The notes beneath the pieces were generated by a model. That model worked only from the letters and a program-made list of their open reading frames with translations. It was not told where the DNA came from and did not search any database. The translations under genes were made by a program, and so were the position numbers. Of a stretch of 64,000 nucleotides of DNA, positions 28,451-36,634 are shown one piece after another. How positions within the stretch are numbered: the first letter of the stretch is position 1; every line of letters begins with the position of its first letter. Origin of the DNA: Sphingomonas hylomeconis (GTDB lineage Bacteria > Pseudomonadota > Alphaproteobacteria > Sphingomonadales > Sphingomonadaceae); contig NZ_JANQBK010000004.1 of NCBI RefSeq assembly GCF_025370105.1, positions 1 to 64,000 on the forward strand. The letters run 5' to 3'.

Positions 28451-29539
28451 TTACGGCACGACCGCGTAGAGCAGGAACGCCGCGAAGATGCTGAGATGGA
28501 CGATACCCTGGAGGATCGTCGTGCGCCCCGTGCCGAGCGTGATCACCGAGACGAGCAGCGTCAGCCCGAGCAGCACGCTTTCCTTCGGGCCGAGCCCGAG
28601 CTGCAGCGGCTGACCGAGCAGGATGGACACCGCCGCCACGGCGGGAACGGTGAGGCCGATCGTCGCCAGCGCCGAGCCGAGCGCCAGGTTCATGCTCGTC
28701 TGCAGGCGATCGAGCCGCGCGGCGCGATACGCGGCCAGCCCTTCGGGCAGGAGCACCAGCGCCGCGATCATGATCCCGACCACGACCTTGGGCGCACCCG
28801 CCCGGTCCACCAGATGCTCCAGCGTCGGCGACAAGGCCTTGGCGAGGCCGACCACGGCCACCAGCGAGAGCAGCAGCAGCGCGACGCTGAACAGCGTTGC
28901 CCGGCCCGAGGGCGGCGGCGCGTGCGCCTCCTCGTTGCCGATTTCGGGCGGCAGGAAATAGTCGCGGTGGCGGATCGTCTGGACGAACACGAACGCGCCG
29001 TAGAGCACGAGCGAGACGATCGCCGAGAATATGAGCTGCGTGGTGTTGAGCATCGGCCCCGATGCACTGACGGTCACGTTCGGCACGATCAGGGTGAGCA
29101 CCGTCAGCGCGGCGAGCACCGCGAGCGCGGCCAGCGCGCCTTCGAACTGGAACCCCTGCACATGATGGCGAACGCCACCGGCGAGCAGGCAGACCCCGAC
29201 GATACCGGCGCACGTGATCATCACCGCCGCGAACACCGTGTCGCGGGCCAGCCCCGCTTTGTCGGCGCCGCCCTCCAGCATGATCGAGACGATCAGCGCC
29301 ACCTCGATCACGGTCACCGCGACCGCGAGCACCAGCGTGCCGAACGGCTCGCCGACCCGGTGCGCGATCACCTCCGCATGGTAGACCGCCGCGAACACGA
29401 CGGCGACGACGATCGCGCCCACGACCGCCGCCATCAGCCCGCTGACCACCCCCGCCAGCGTCGCGAGCAGCCCGGCCACGCCGATGATCGGCCAGGCCCA
29501 GGCCCACCACGGCGCCCGGTCGGTTACTGGTATGGCCAC
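28451..29539 (-). CDS. chaA: Calcium/sodium:proton antiporter ChaA
   Basis: 362-residue inner-membrane cation/proton antiporter, close in length to E. coli ChaA (366). It has about 11 hydrophobic helices in two inverted halves. The two alpha-repeat motifs carry the expected acidic residues: EPFGTLVLAVAVTVIEVALI and LLPEGLAAYRAARLDRLQTS. A hydrophilic loop (HAPPPSG) separates the halves. The GTG start at 29539 is used because AAGGAAG lies upstream and the product begins VAIPVTDRAPWW; upstream ATGs have poor context. ChaA proteins export Ca2+, Na+ or K+ at alkaline pH. Confidence 0.88.
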   Translation of the reverse strand: MAIPVTDRAPWWAWAWPIIGVAGLLATLAGVVSGLMAAVVGAIVVAVVFAAVYHAEVIAHRVGEPFGTLVLAVAVTVIEVALIVSIMLEGGADKAGLARDTVFAAVMITCAGIVGVCLLAGGVRHHVQGFQFEGALAALAVLAALTVLTLIVPNVTVSASGPMLNTTQLIFSAIVSLVLYGAFVFVQTIRHRDYFLPPEIGNEEAHAPPPSGRATLFSVALLLLSLVAVVGLAKALSPTLEHLVDRAGAPKVVVGIMIAALVLLPEGLAAYRAARLDRLQTSMNLALGSALATIGLTVPAVAAVSILLGQPLQLGLGPKESVLLGLTLLVSVITLGTGRTTILQGIVHLSIFAAFLLYAVVP

Positions 29540-29933
29540 AGCCTTGCTTCCTTTCGATCGTGCCGGATCGCCAAGAACCGGCCCCAATGAGCCAGCCGTG
29601 CGCCGACCTACCGGCTATGAACGCGTCGGCGCCGGATTGCGTTCACCTAGCCGTGAAGGAGCGGCTGGAAAACCGGCCGGATTTGCCGGCAGCGGGCCGC
29701 GCCGCCGTGCTGCCGGTTGCTCAGCGTCAGAATGTCCGCACTCGGCATCCGACAATAGCTGCCGTCATGACCGACCATGGCATAAGCGGCGCGTCCGCTT
29801 TTGGCGCCGCCGCGGCGGCGCCACGCGTCCCATGGTGGAAGGCGGAACGGCGGCTTTCGGGAAGGCGGGCGACAATAGCCGACATTGAGAGGTTGCCGCC
29901 CTTCCCGAAAACGATGCGCAAACGGGACAATCT
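29540..29933. other. Non-coding stretch between chaA and the MBL hydrolase gene
   Basis: 394 bases with no convincing gene on either strand. Short open frames here have unbiased codons and no recognisable protein. The stretch holds several short, degenerate motifs of the type ATGTCCGC and GCGGCG near 29730-29850 and the inverted GGCGCCGCCGCGGCGGCGCC near 29802. It marks the left edge of an accessory segment. Confidence 0.5.
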
Positions 29934-30803
29934 TCACTCCGCTTTCCATTTCACTGGAATACGCAGGTAGGTGACGCCGTTCGCCTCTGCCTCGTTAAAG
30001 TGACCCGCGCGGATGTTGACCTGGATTGAGGGCAAAAGCAGCTTGGGGACGGATAGCCCGGCGTCGCGCTGCTCGCGCATGGCTACGAAATCGTCCTCGC
30101 CTACGCCGTCATGGACATGGACGCTCGACTCGCGCTGCTCGCCAACTGTCGTCTCCCAGCGATAGTCGTCGCGGCCCGGCGCCTTGTAGTCGTGACACAG
30201 GAACAGTCGCGTCTCGACGGGTAATGTCAGAAGGCGGCGGATCGAACGATAGAGCGTGCGGGCATCGCCGCCGGGAAAGTCGGCGCGGGCGGTGCCATAG
30301 TCGGGCATGAACAGCGTATCGCCCACGAACGCCGCATCACCGATCAGATAGGCGACGTCGGCGGGGGTGTGGCCGGGGACGTGCAACACTTTGACCTCCA
30401 ACTCACCGATCGCGAAGCGGTCGCCGTCCTCGAACAGCCGGTCGAAGTCCGATCCGTCCGCCTTCAGGTCGCCCATCGCAAACACGGGACGGAAGATCTT
30501 CTGCACGTCGCGAATGTGCGCGCCGATCCCGATCCATGCGCCGGTATGCGCCTTGATGAACGGTGCAGCCGTCAGATGGTCGGCATGGGCGTGCGTCTCC
30601 AGAACCATCTCGATCCGCCAGTCATGCTCGCGAGCGAAGGCGACGATCCGCTCAGCCGAGCGCGTATCGGCGATACCGCTCGCTATGTCGAAGTCTAGCA
30701 CCGGGTCGATTACCGCCGCCTTCCGCGTGGCGGCATCGCCCACGAGATAGCTGATCGTGTTCGTCGGTTCGTCGAAGAACGCTTCGATGAAGAGCTGGGC
30801 CAT
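29934..30803 (-). CDS. MBL-fold hydrolase, persulfide dioxygenase/BLH type
   Basis: 289-residue metallo-beta-lactamase-fold protein of the ETHE1/BLH (beta-lactamase-like hydrolase) group, which oxidise glutathione persulfide to sulfite. Metal ligands are visible as THAHADHLT (H71, H73, D75, H76), HVPGHTPADV, GDTLFMPDYG and LCHDY. GGAGGAAATC is a perfect ribosome site before the ATG. It is divergent from an ArsR regulator with BigR features, a rhodanese and a TSUP exporter, the usual gene set of the bigR system. The single-domain form lacks the DUF442 phosphatase-like domain found in Xylella BLH. Confidence 0.88.
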   Translation of the reverse strand: MAQLFIEAFFDEPTNTISYLVGDAATRKAAVIDPVLDFDIASGIADTRSAERIVAFAREHDWRIEMVLETHAHADHLTAAPFIKAHTGAWIGIGAHIRDVQKIFRPVFAMGDLKADGSDFDRLFEDGDRFAIGELEVKVLHVPGHTPADVAYLIGDAAFVGDTLFMPDYGTARADFPGGDARTLYRSIRRLLTLPVETRLFLCHDYKAPGRDDYRWETTVGEQRESSVHVHDGVGEDDFVAMREQRDAGLSVPKLLLPSIQVNIRAGHFNEAEANGVTYLRIPVKWKAE

Positions 30804-30814
30804 GATTTCCTCCG

Positions 30815-30861
30815 TTAGCTATTGCTAATATATTAGATGATGCTACATAAGCAATACCTAA
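30815..30861. promoter_or_regulatory. Putative BigR/SqrR-type operator in the divergent promoter
   Basis: The spacer between the MBL gene and the ArsR regulator is AT-rich. It holds a perfect 12-base palindrome, CTAATATATTAG (30825-30836), and a second inverted repeat with arms TTAGCTATTGCT (30815-30826) and AGCAATACCTAA (30850-30861) that match at 11 of 12 positions. BigR-type operators are AT-rich palindromes covering the promoter, so the regulator probably controls both directions from here. Confidence 0.7.
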
Positions 30862-30874
30862 TGGAGTAGCGAGG

Positions 30875-31189
30875 ATGCTCAAGCCGCTGATGGACTTGGC
30901 GACGTTCGAGGCGAAGGCCGGACAGGTTGCCGTCACGCTGAAGGCGATTGGCAACGAGCGTCGCCTGATGCTGCTGTGCAAGCTGGTCGAGCATGGCGAG
31001 GTGACAGTCAGCGATCTGGCGCGCGATGTTGGCCTGTCGCAGTCAGCCTGTTCGCAACACCTCGCCAAGATGCGCGACGAAGGCCTCGTCACTTATCGAC
31101 GCGAGAGCCAGACGCTTTGGTACGCCATTGCCGATGCGCGCGTCGAAACGCTGCTTGCCACCCTCTACCAGCTCTACTGCAAGGATTGA
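30875..31189 (+). CDS. ArsR-family persulfide-responsive repressor (BigR/SqrR/YgaV-like)
   Basis: 104-residue winged-helix repressor. The recognition-helix region reads LARDVGLSQSACSQHLAKMRDEG. Cysteines lie at 35 (LLCKL), 59 and 102 (QLYC). The pair 35/102 matches the two cysteines that form a disulfide or polysulfide bridge in BigR, SqrR and YgaV when sulfide or persulfide is present, which releases DNA. GGAG and GAGG lie ahead of ATG 30875. It is the first gene of a regulator-rhodanese-TSUP operon and is divergent from the MBL hydrolase across an AT-rich palindrome. Confidence 0.88.
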   Translation: MLKPLMDLATFEAKAGQVAVTLKAIGNERRLMLLCKLVEHGEVTVSDLARDVGLSQSACSQHLAKMRDEGLVTYRRESQTLWYAIADARVETLLATLYQLYCKD

Positions 31190-31193
31190 TGCA

Positions 31194-31712
31194 ATGACGC
31201 TTGCGACCCTTTCCCCCGCCGACACGCGCGCCGCAATCGATGCCGGTGCGCGCCTGATCGACATTCGCGGAACCGACGAACATGCGCGCGAGAGCATTCC
31301 CGGCGCTATCAACGTGCCGCTCGACCGGATCGGCGACCTGCCGCATGACGCCCGTCCAATTGTCTTCCATTGCAAATCGGGGATGCGCACCGCCGGCAAT
31401 GCCGCGAAACTCGGCGCGGCCGCGTGTGACGCGCCGGCCTACATCCTCAAGGGCGGTATCGATGCATGGCGGCAGGATGGACAGCCTATCGTCACGGATC
31501 GATCGCAGCCGCTGGAGATCATGCGGCAGGTGCAGATTACCGCTGGCGCACTGGTGCTGCTTGGCGTGCTGCTCGGCACGTTCATCGCCCCCGCTTTTTT
31601 CGGCGTGTCGGCATTCGTCGGCGCCGGGCTGGTCTTCGCCGGCGTGACGGGGTGGTGCGGCATGGCTAACCTGCTGTGCGTCATGCCGTGGAACCGGCGC
31701 GCGACCGCCTGA
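31194..31712 (+). CDS. Membrane rhodanese (YgaP-like, rhodanese plus DUF2892)
   Basis: 172-residue fusion. An N-terminal rhodanese domain (residues 1-105) has the active-site loop HCKSGMRT with catalytic Cys 60. A C-terminal DUF2892 membrane part (about 115-165) has two helices and ends in LLCVMPWNRRATA. This is the architecture of E. coli YgaP, an inner-membrane sulfurtransferase. It starts 4 bases after the ArsR stop and precedes the TSUP exporter, so it probably moves sulfane sulfur between the persulfide dioxygenase products and acceptors at the membrane. Confidence 0.9.
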   Translation: MTLATLSPADTRAAIDAGARLIDIRGTDEHARESIPGAINVPLDRIGDLPHDARPIVFHCKSGMRTAGNAAKLGAAACDAPAYILKGGIDAWRQDGQPIVTDRSQPLEIMRQVQITAGALVLLGVLLGTFIAPAFFGVSAFVGAGLVFAGVTGWCGMANLLCVMPWNRRATA

Positions 31713-31719
31713 GGCCAGC

Positions 31720-32499
31720 ATGGACACTGCCGCCACCCTTGCCGCGCTCGTATCGGGCGGCGTGATTGGCCTGATCCTTGGCCTCGTCGGCGGGGGAGGG
31801 TCGATCCTCGCCGTGCCGCTCTTGATTTATATCGTCGGTGTCGGGTCGCCGCACATGGCCATCGGCACGGCCGCAGTCGCCGTCACGGTCAACGCGCTCG
31901 CTAGCCTAATCGGCCACGCCCGCGCCGGCCGCGTGAAATGGCGGTGCGCCGGCGTATTCGCGGTGTCGGGCATGATCGGCGCGGCGCTGGGTGCCGAGTT
32001 GGGCAAGGCGTTCGACGGCAAGCGGCTGCTTGTCCTATTTGGGCTGCTAATGATCGGCGTTGGCCTGTCGATGCTGCGAAAGCGGCGCACGGCTGAGGCA
32101 CCCGATGTGCGGCTCACCCGCAACAGCGCCACGATGCTGTTGCCGCGCCTGCTCCCGATCGGGTTGGGCGTCGGGCTTGCGGCCGGCTTCTTCGGAATCG
32201 GGGGCGGGTTCTTGATCGTCCCGGGGTTGATCCTCGCGACTGCGATGCCGCTGCCCTTTGCCATCGGCACGTCTTTGGTCGTCGTTAGCGCACTGGGACT
32301 GACCACCGCGACCTCCTATGCCATATCCGGATTGGTCGATTGGCGTGTGACCACGCTGCTGGTCATAGGCGGCATCGTCGGGACGATCGGCGGTATCGAA
32401 TTGGGCAAGGTTATCGGTACCCGAAAGGGGCTGCTCGAACGGGGCTTTGCCTCTGTTGTGATCGCGATTGGAGCCTACATCACAGTGTCGTCGGTTTAG
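31720..32499 (+). CDS. TSUP-family sulfite/sulfur anion exporter (TauE/SafE)
   Basis: 259-residue membrane protein with about eight helices in two homologous halves, each opening with a Gly-rich motif (GLILGLVGGGGSILAVPLL and GLAAGFFGIGGGFLIVPGL). This repeat is the TauE/SafE signature. GAGG lies before the ATG, and the gene begins 7 bases after the rhodanese stop. In bigR-type operons the exporter removes sulfite made by persulfide oxidation, which fits here. Confidence 0.88.
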   Translation: MDTAATLAALVSGGVIGLILGLVGGGGSILAVPLLIYIVGVGSPHMAIGTAAVAVTVNALASLIGHARAGRVKWRCAGVFAVSGMIGAALGAELGKAFDGKRLLVLFGLLMIGVGLSMLRKRRTAEAPDVRLTRNSATMLLPRLLPIGLGVGLAAGFFGIGGGFLIVPGLILATAMPLPFAIGTSLVVVSALGLTTATSYAISGLVDWRVTTLLVIGGIVGTIGGIELGKVIGTRKGLLERGFASVVIAIGAYITVSSV

Positions 32500-32806
32500 G
32501 CAGCCCATTCCTATAAACGAACCCATACCGGGACAGTTGCCCGGGCGATCACGGCGAGAGCCGTCCGGGGCACCTGCTTTCCCAAAATCTGTTCCCGATT
32601 GCGCTTTCTCGAAATGGCCTGTCGGAGACGGAGGAACGGGAAAGATCGCGCTTAACGAATGGCCGTTATCGGGAGCCCGAATCGCCAGCCTGAACGTCCG
32701 GTTATGCGCGGAAGCGGCCCGTCCGCTATTGAGAAGGCAGAGCGACTTGGTCGGATGTCCCTGGACGTTGCGGCATCTTCCGGAAAGAACCCCTCGCGGG
32801 AAAGGC
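32500..32806. other. Non-coding stretch after the TSUP gene
   Basis: 307 bases between the TSUP gene and the convergent VOC gene. I see no supported gene. It contains short direct motifs such as AACGAATGG and CTGAACGTCCGG near 32656 and 32691, similar in style to the stretch at 29540-29933 on the other side of the module. A possible hairpin, CCCGGGCG, lies near 32540. Confidence 0.45.
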
Positions 32807-33271
32807 TTACTTCGATGCCGATTCACCCTTCGGCTGCCACAATTCTATCTTGGTTCCGTCCGGATCAACGATCCACGCGAATTTTCCGCTGGCGTCGCTG
32901 TCGTCACGCCCGAGTATCGGAACATTCTTGGCTTTCAGCCGATCAAGGAACGCATCCAGGTCATCTACCGCAAAATTCAGCATGAACTCGCGCTTGGAGG
33001 GCTCCATATAATCGGATGCCTCCTTCAAGACGTTGAGGGTCAGCACAGGCGGATGCTCCGGCGCGTCATAGGACAGCATCACGCCGCCCCAGGCTTCGAC
33101 GTTCATGCCGAGCACATCGCGATACCAGACCATGAGGGCTTTCGGGTCTTTGCTCTTGAAGAAGATGCCGCCGATTCCGGTAATTCTGCCGGGCGGTTCC
33201 GCGAAGACCGTCAGGGGATTGAGCGCGGCCAGGACGGCGATGACGATAAGTAGCCTGCGACTACATGGCAT
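32807..33271 (-). CDS. Secreted VOC-family (glyoxalase-like) protein
   Basis: 154-residue protein: a signal peptide (about residues 1-24, ending VFA) followed by one vicinal-oxygen-chelate domain. Typical pattern: GIGGIFFKSKDPKALMVWYRDVLGMNVE, then FAVDDLDAFLDRLKAKNV and FAWIVDPDGTKIELWQP, where the last Glu is a usual metal ligand. GGGGAAG precedes the start. Exported VOC proteins are uncommon; most glyoxalases are cytoplasmic. A hand count of the 60 bases 33001-33060 gives 34 G or C, against 44 at 35041-35100 in the sugar operon. It could be a bleomycin-type binding protein; the substrate is unknown. Confidence 0.78.
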   Translation of the reverse strand: MPCSRRLLIVIAVLAALNPLTVFAEPPGRITGIGGIFFKSKDPKALMVWYRDVLGMNVEAWGGVMLSYDAPEHPPVLTLNVLKEASDYMEPSKREFMLNFAVDDLDAFLDRLKAKNVPILGRDDSDASGKFAWIVDPDGTKIELWQPKGESASK

Positions 33272-33810
33272 AGCATCATCTTCCCCGCCGTTACTGAAGC
33301 GATGCTATGGAGATGCGGATCGACGCGCAACCGCATTTCCGATCAACCATGGCCTATCCACCCTCGCCCCATCTGTTCTGCACGAGGCGTGGATTTGAGG
33401 GTTCCGGGCGCGGGCGGCCTTCCCTCCCCCCGCATCCAATTGGTGCGATAGCGCTACCAAATCACTACACTGCAAGGATCGTCGCCGCGCCATCCGTCCG
33501 TTCGTCCTAGCGCGGACGCTGTGGGCGCAGAAGGCCTTGGCACGCCGGCGCGCCATCGCCGCGCCGCCGACTGACGCGGCGGCGAGCGCTTCATCGACGG
33601 CACGATTGGCGCCCGGTCCGATCGGCACAGCATCGTGCGCATCACCGCGTGACCCGGCCGATCCGCGCGACAACCTGACGCCGCTCGCGTGGCGCTGCGC
33701 CGGGATGCCGCGACGGTGTGGCGCTGCCGCCCCACCCATCGCCCACCGATACGTCGCTTGACGGCCTCAACGGCTTAGACGATACCGCTAACACAATGGA
33801 GGGGATTCAC
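33272..33810. other. Long untranslated region ahead of the pentose operon
   Basis: 539 bases with no convincing gene. An open frame on the minus strand (33305-33739) is Arg/Ala/Ser-rich and matches nothing I know. The right two thirds probably form the promoter and a leader of up to about 350 bases for the sugar operon, since a LacI-type operator lies at 33445-33460. The leader carries GC-rich inverted sequence near 33560-33590 (GCCGCCGACTGACGCGGCGGC) that could fold. Confidence 0.5.
33445..33460. promoter_or_regulatory. LacI-type operator ahead of the pentose operon
   Basis: The sequence GCGATAGCGCTACCAA has the CG-centred AGCGCT core of LacI-family operators. Compared with the symmetric ideal TTGGTAGCGCTACCAA it matches at 13 of 16 positions, with the right half intact. 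The 11-mer TGCGATAGCGC recurs at 40169-40179, in the spacer upstream of the LacI gene. The local regulator at 39020-40102 is the likely binder. Confidence 0.55.
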
Positions 33811-34935
33811 GTGCAGCAAGAGTATCTGCCGCTCGCGGAGGCGGTGCCGCGCGACTGGCGCGAAGCGCTGTTCGTCGGCCGGATCGACCGCGGCGACGGC
33901 CCCACGCCGATCCTGGTGCGCGGCGGGGTGGCGTTCGACATGTCGCGCGTCGCGCCCACCGTTTCGGGGTTGATCGAAGCGCGCGCGTTCGACGGCGGCG
34001 TGCGGATCGGCGCGCTCGACGCGATCGACGCGGCGCAATTGCTCAGCCCGATCGACCTGCAGTGCGTGAAAGCGGCGGGCGTGACCTTTGCCGTTTCCGC
34101 GCTGGAACGCGTGATCGAGGAGCGTGCGCGCGGCGATCATCACCGTGCCGCCGCGGTGCGCGAGCGGATCGAGGCGGCATTGGGCGGGAATATCCGGGCG
34201 GTCGTGCCGGGATCGGCCGAGGCGGCGGCGCTCAAGCAGGTGCTGATCGCCGACGGCATGTGGTCGCAATATCTCGAAGTGGCGATCGGGCCAGACGCCG
34301 AGATCTTCACCAAGTCGCCCGTGCTGTCGACGGTCGGGCTCAACGCGCCGATCGGCGTGCGATCGGATTCGACCTGGAACAATCCCGAGCCGGAGATCGT
34401 GCTGGTCGCGGATTCGCACGGCCGCGCAGTCGGCGCGACGCTCGGCAACGACGTCAATCTGCGCGATTTCGAAGGGCGCTCGGCACTGCTGCTGGGCAAG
34501 GCGAAGGACAATACCGCTTCCTGCGCGCTCGGGCCGTTGATCCGCCTGTTCGACGAGGGCTTCACGATGGATAGCGTGCGCGGCGCCGACGTGTCGCTGA
34601 CCATTCAGGGCACCGACGGCTATGTGCTAGAGGGCGCGAGCACGATGCGCGAGATCAGCCGCGATCCCGAGGATCTGCTCGCCCAGGCGATGAGCGAGCA
34701 TCACTATCCCGACGGCTTCGTGCTGTTCTGCGGCACCTTGTTCGCGCCGACCCAGGATCGCGACGAGCCCGGCCGCGGCTTCACGCACAAGCGCGGCGAC
34801 GTGGTGACGATTGCCAGCGCGCGGCTCGGCACGCTCGTCAATACCGTGACCACGTCGCGCGATGCACCGCCCTGGTCGTTCGGCGTCGGCGCGCTGATGC
34901 GCAATCTCGCCGCCCGCGGGCTGCTCACGGCGTGA
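33811..34935 (+). CDS. FAH-family 2-keto-3-deoxy-sugar-acid dehydratase (XylX-like)
   Basis: 374-residue enzyme of the fumarylacetoacetate-hydrolase family. It has the long N-terminal extension and the pattern of the Caulobacter XylX group: LQCVKAAGVTFAVSALERVIEE, then SQYLEVAIGPDAEIFTKSP, WNNPEPEIVLV (metal-binding Glu residues) and GNDVNLRDFEGRSALLLGKAKDN. XylX-type enzymes turn 2-keto-3-deoxy-pentonate into ketoglutarate semialdehyde. The GTG at 33811 is used because GGAGGGG lies 6 bases before it. It is the first gene of a five-gene sugar operon under a LacI-type operator. The substrate sugar (xylose, arabinose or other) is inferred from neighbours. Confidence 0.82.
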   Translation: MQQEYLPLAEAVPRDWREALFVGRIDRGDGPTPILVRGGVAFDMSRVAPTVSGLIEARAFDGGVRIGALDAIDAAQLLSPIDLQCVKAAGVTFAVSALERVIEERARGDHHRAAAVRERIEAALGGNIRAVVPGSAEAAALKQVLIADGMWSQYLEVAIGPDAEIFTKSPVLSTVGLNAPIGVRSDSTWNNPEPEIVLVADSHGRAVGATLGNDVNLRDFEGRSALLLGKAKDNTASCALGPLIRLFDEGFTMDSVRGADVSLTIQGTDGYVLEGASTMREISRDPEDLLAQAMSEHHYPDGFVLFCGTLFAPTQDRDEPGRGFTHKRGDVVTIASARLGTLVNTVTTSRDAPPWSFGVGALMRNLAARGLLTA

Positions 34936-34952
34936 CACCGACGGAGACCTTG

Positions 34953-35735
34953 ATGTTGCAACAGACCACCAGCGCTGCCGGCGCCCGCTATCCGAGCCTG
35001 CAGGACAAGCGCGTCATCATCACCGGGGGCGCGTCGGGGATCGGCGCCGGCCTGGTCGAGGCGTTCGTCGCGCAGGGCGCGCGTGTCGGCTTCGTCGATA
35101 TCGACGATGACGGCGGCGCGGCGCTCGCCCAGCGCCTCGCCGGGGACGCGCGCCATGCGCCGCTGTACCGCCGCTGCGATCTCACCGATCTCGCGGCGCT
35201 GGGCACGGTGATGGCCGCGCTCGAACAGGCGCTGGGCGGGGTCGACGTGCTGCTCAACAATGCCGCCAACGACGATCGCCACACGATCGAAGAGGTCACG
35301 CCGGCGCTGTGGGAGGACCGGCTCAACGTCAATCTGCGCCACCAGTTCTTCGCCGCCAAGGCGGTGATCCCGGCGATGCAGCGCGCCGGCGGCGGCGCGA
35401 TCGTCAATTTCGGCTCGATCAGCTGGCATCTCGCGCTTCCCGATCTCGTGCTCTACCAGACCTGCAAGGCGGCGATCGAGGGGCTCACCCGCGCGCTTGC
35501 CCGAGACCTTGGCAGGAGCAATATCCGCGTGAACACGATCGTCCCCGGCAATGTCCAGACGCCGCGCCAGGAGCGCTGGTATACCCCCGAAGGCGAGGCG
35601 CAGATCGTCGCCGCGCAATGCCTCGACGGCCGCATCCAGCCGTCCGACGTCGCCGCGCTGGCGCTGTTCCTCGCCTCGGACGACGCGCGCATGTGCACCG
35701 CGCACGAGTATTTCGTCGATGCGGGGTGGCGCTGA
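34953..35735 (+). CDS. SDR aldose 1-dehydrogenase (XylB-like)
   Basis: 260-residue short-chain dehydrogenase. The NAD-binding motif is TGGASGIGAG (about 26-35), the catalytic Ser/Tyr/Lys are in NFGSISWHL and YQTCKAAIEG, and the C-terminus ends HEYFVDAGWR. Several stretches (NDDRH, VNLRHQFF, RWYTPEGEAQIVAAQCL) match my memory of Caulobacter D-xylose 1-dehydrogenase XylB closely. It oxidises an aldopentose to the lactone. The start at 34953 has ACGGAGACC ahead. Its stop overlaps the start of the lactonase gene by one base (TGATG). Confidence 0.85.
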   Translation: MLQQTTSAAGARYPSLQDKRVIITGGASGIGAGLVEAFVAQGARVGFVDIDDDGGAALAQRLAGDARHAPLYRRCDLTDLAALGTVMAALEQALGGVDVLLNNAANDDRHTIEEVTPALWEDRLNVNLRHQFFAAKAVIPAMQRAGGGAIVNFGSISWHLALPDLVLYQTCKAAIEGLTRALARDLGRSNIRVNTIVPGNVQTPRQERWYTPEGEAQIVAAQCLDGRIQPSDVAALALFLASDDARMCTAHEYFVDAGWR

Positions 35736-36595
35736 TGCGCGCGGAGCCGCTGCTGTCGATCGGCGCCGAGCTCGGCGAAGGCCCGATCTGGATCGACGAC
35801 GCCTTGTGGTTCGTCGACATCAAGGGCCGGCGCCTCTATCGCCACACGCCGGCGAACGGCGCGCTCGATCAGTGGGACGCGCCGGAATATATCGGCTGGG
35901 TGGTGCCGTCGGTGCACGGCGATCTGATCGCCGGGCTGCAGTCCGGCCCGCACCGCTTCTCGCCCGAGACCGGCGCGTTCGCGCAGATCGCCGAGATCGA
36001 CGCGCATCTGCCCGCCAACCGGCTCAACGACGCCGCGGTCGATCCCGCCGGGCGGATCTTCTTCGGCACGATGGACAATGACGAACGCGCCGCCAGCGGC
36101 CGCGTGTATCGGCTCGATGCCGGCACGGTCAGCGCCACCGCGATCAACCCGGTGGTGATCACCAACGGCCCGGCGATCGCGCCCGACGGCACCCGGCTCT
36201 ACCATGTCGACACGCTGGCGCGCACCATCACCATGCACGCGATCGACGCCGCCGGTGACGTCGGCGCGGCGGCACCGTTCCTCGCCTTCACCGGCGACGA
36301 GGGCCATCCCGACGGCGTGATCTGCGATTCCGCGGGCGGCGTGTGGGTCGCCTTTTACGGCGGCTGGGCGGCGCGGCGCTACGATGCGGACGGACGGCAG
36401 ACCGACGAAGTGCGCTTCCCCGTGTCCAACATCACCAAGATCGCGCTGGGCGGCGCCGACCTGCGCACCGCCTATGCCACCACCGCGCGCCAGGGCCTGT
36501 CCGCCGAAGCGCTCGACGATCAGCCGCTCGCCGGCGACGTCTTCACCTTCCCCGTCACCATCGCCGGAACGACCATACCCCCCGCCAACAGCTGA
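35735..36595 (+). CDS. SMP-30/gluconolactonase-family sugar lactonase (XylC-like)
   Basis: 286-residue six-bladed beta-propeller of the SMP-30/regucalcin family. Metal-site residues appear as GEGPIW near the start (Glu), PANRLNDAAVDPAGRIFFGTMD (Asn), and GHPDGVICD (Asp) in the last third. It hydrolyses the sugar lactone made by the SDR, the second step of an oxidative pentose route. ATG 35735 overlaps the SDR stop, so translation is coupled. Confidence 0.88.
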   Translation: MRAEPLLSIGAELGEGPIWIDDALWFVDIKGRRLYRHTPANGALDQWDAPEYIGWVVPSVHGDLIAGLQSGPHRFSPETGAFAQIAEIDAHLPANRLNDAAVDPAGRIFFGTMDNDERAASGRVYRLDAGTVSATAINPVVITNGPAIAPDGTRLYHVDTLARTITMHAIDAAGDVGAAAPFLAFTGDEGHPDGVICDSAGGVWVAFYGGWAARRYDADGRQTDEVRFPVSNITKIALGGADLRTAYATTARQGLSAEALDDQPLAGDVFTFPVTIAGTTIPPANS

Positions 36596-36634
36596 GCGCC
36601 CGTCAGAGGCGCCAGAACAGAGAGGATACCCTGA

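Noticed and set aside
29560..29970. Short frames between chaA and the MBL gene
   Set aside because: No codon bias, no ribosome site, no family; the right end overlaps the MBL gene.
33305..33739. 144-residue minus-strand frame in the pentose leader
   Set aside because: Arg/Ala/Ser-rich with no recognisable protein and no ribosome site; it crosses the putative operator.
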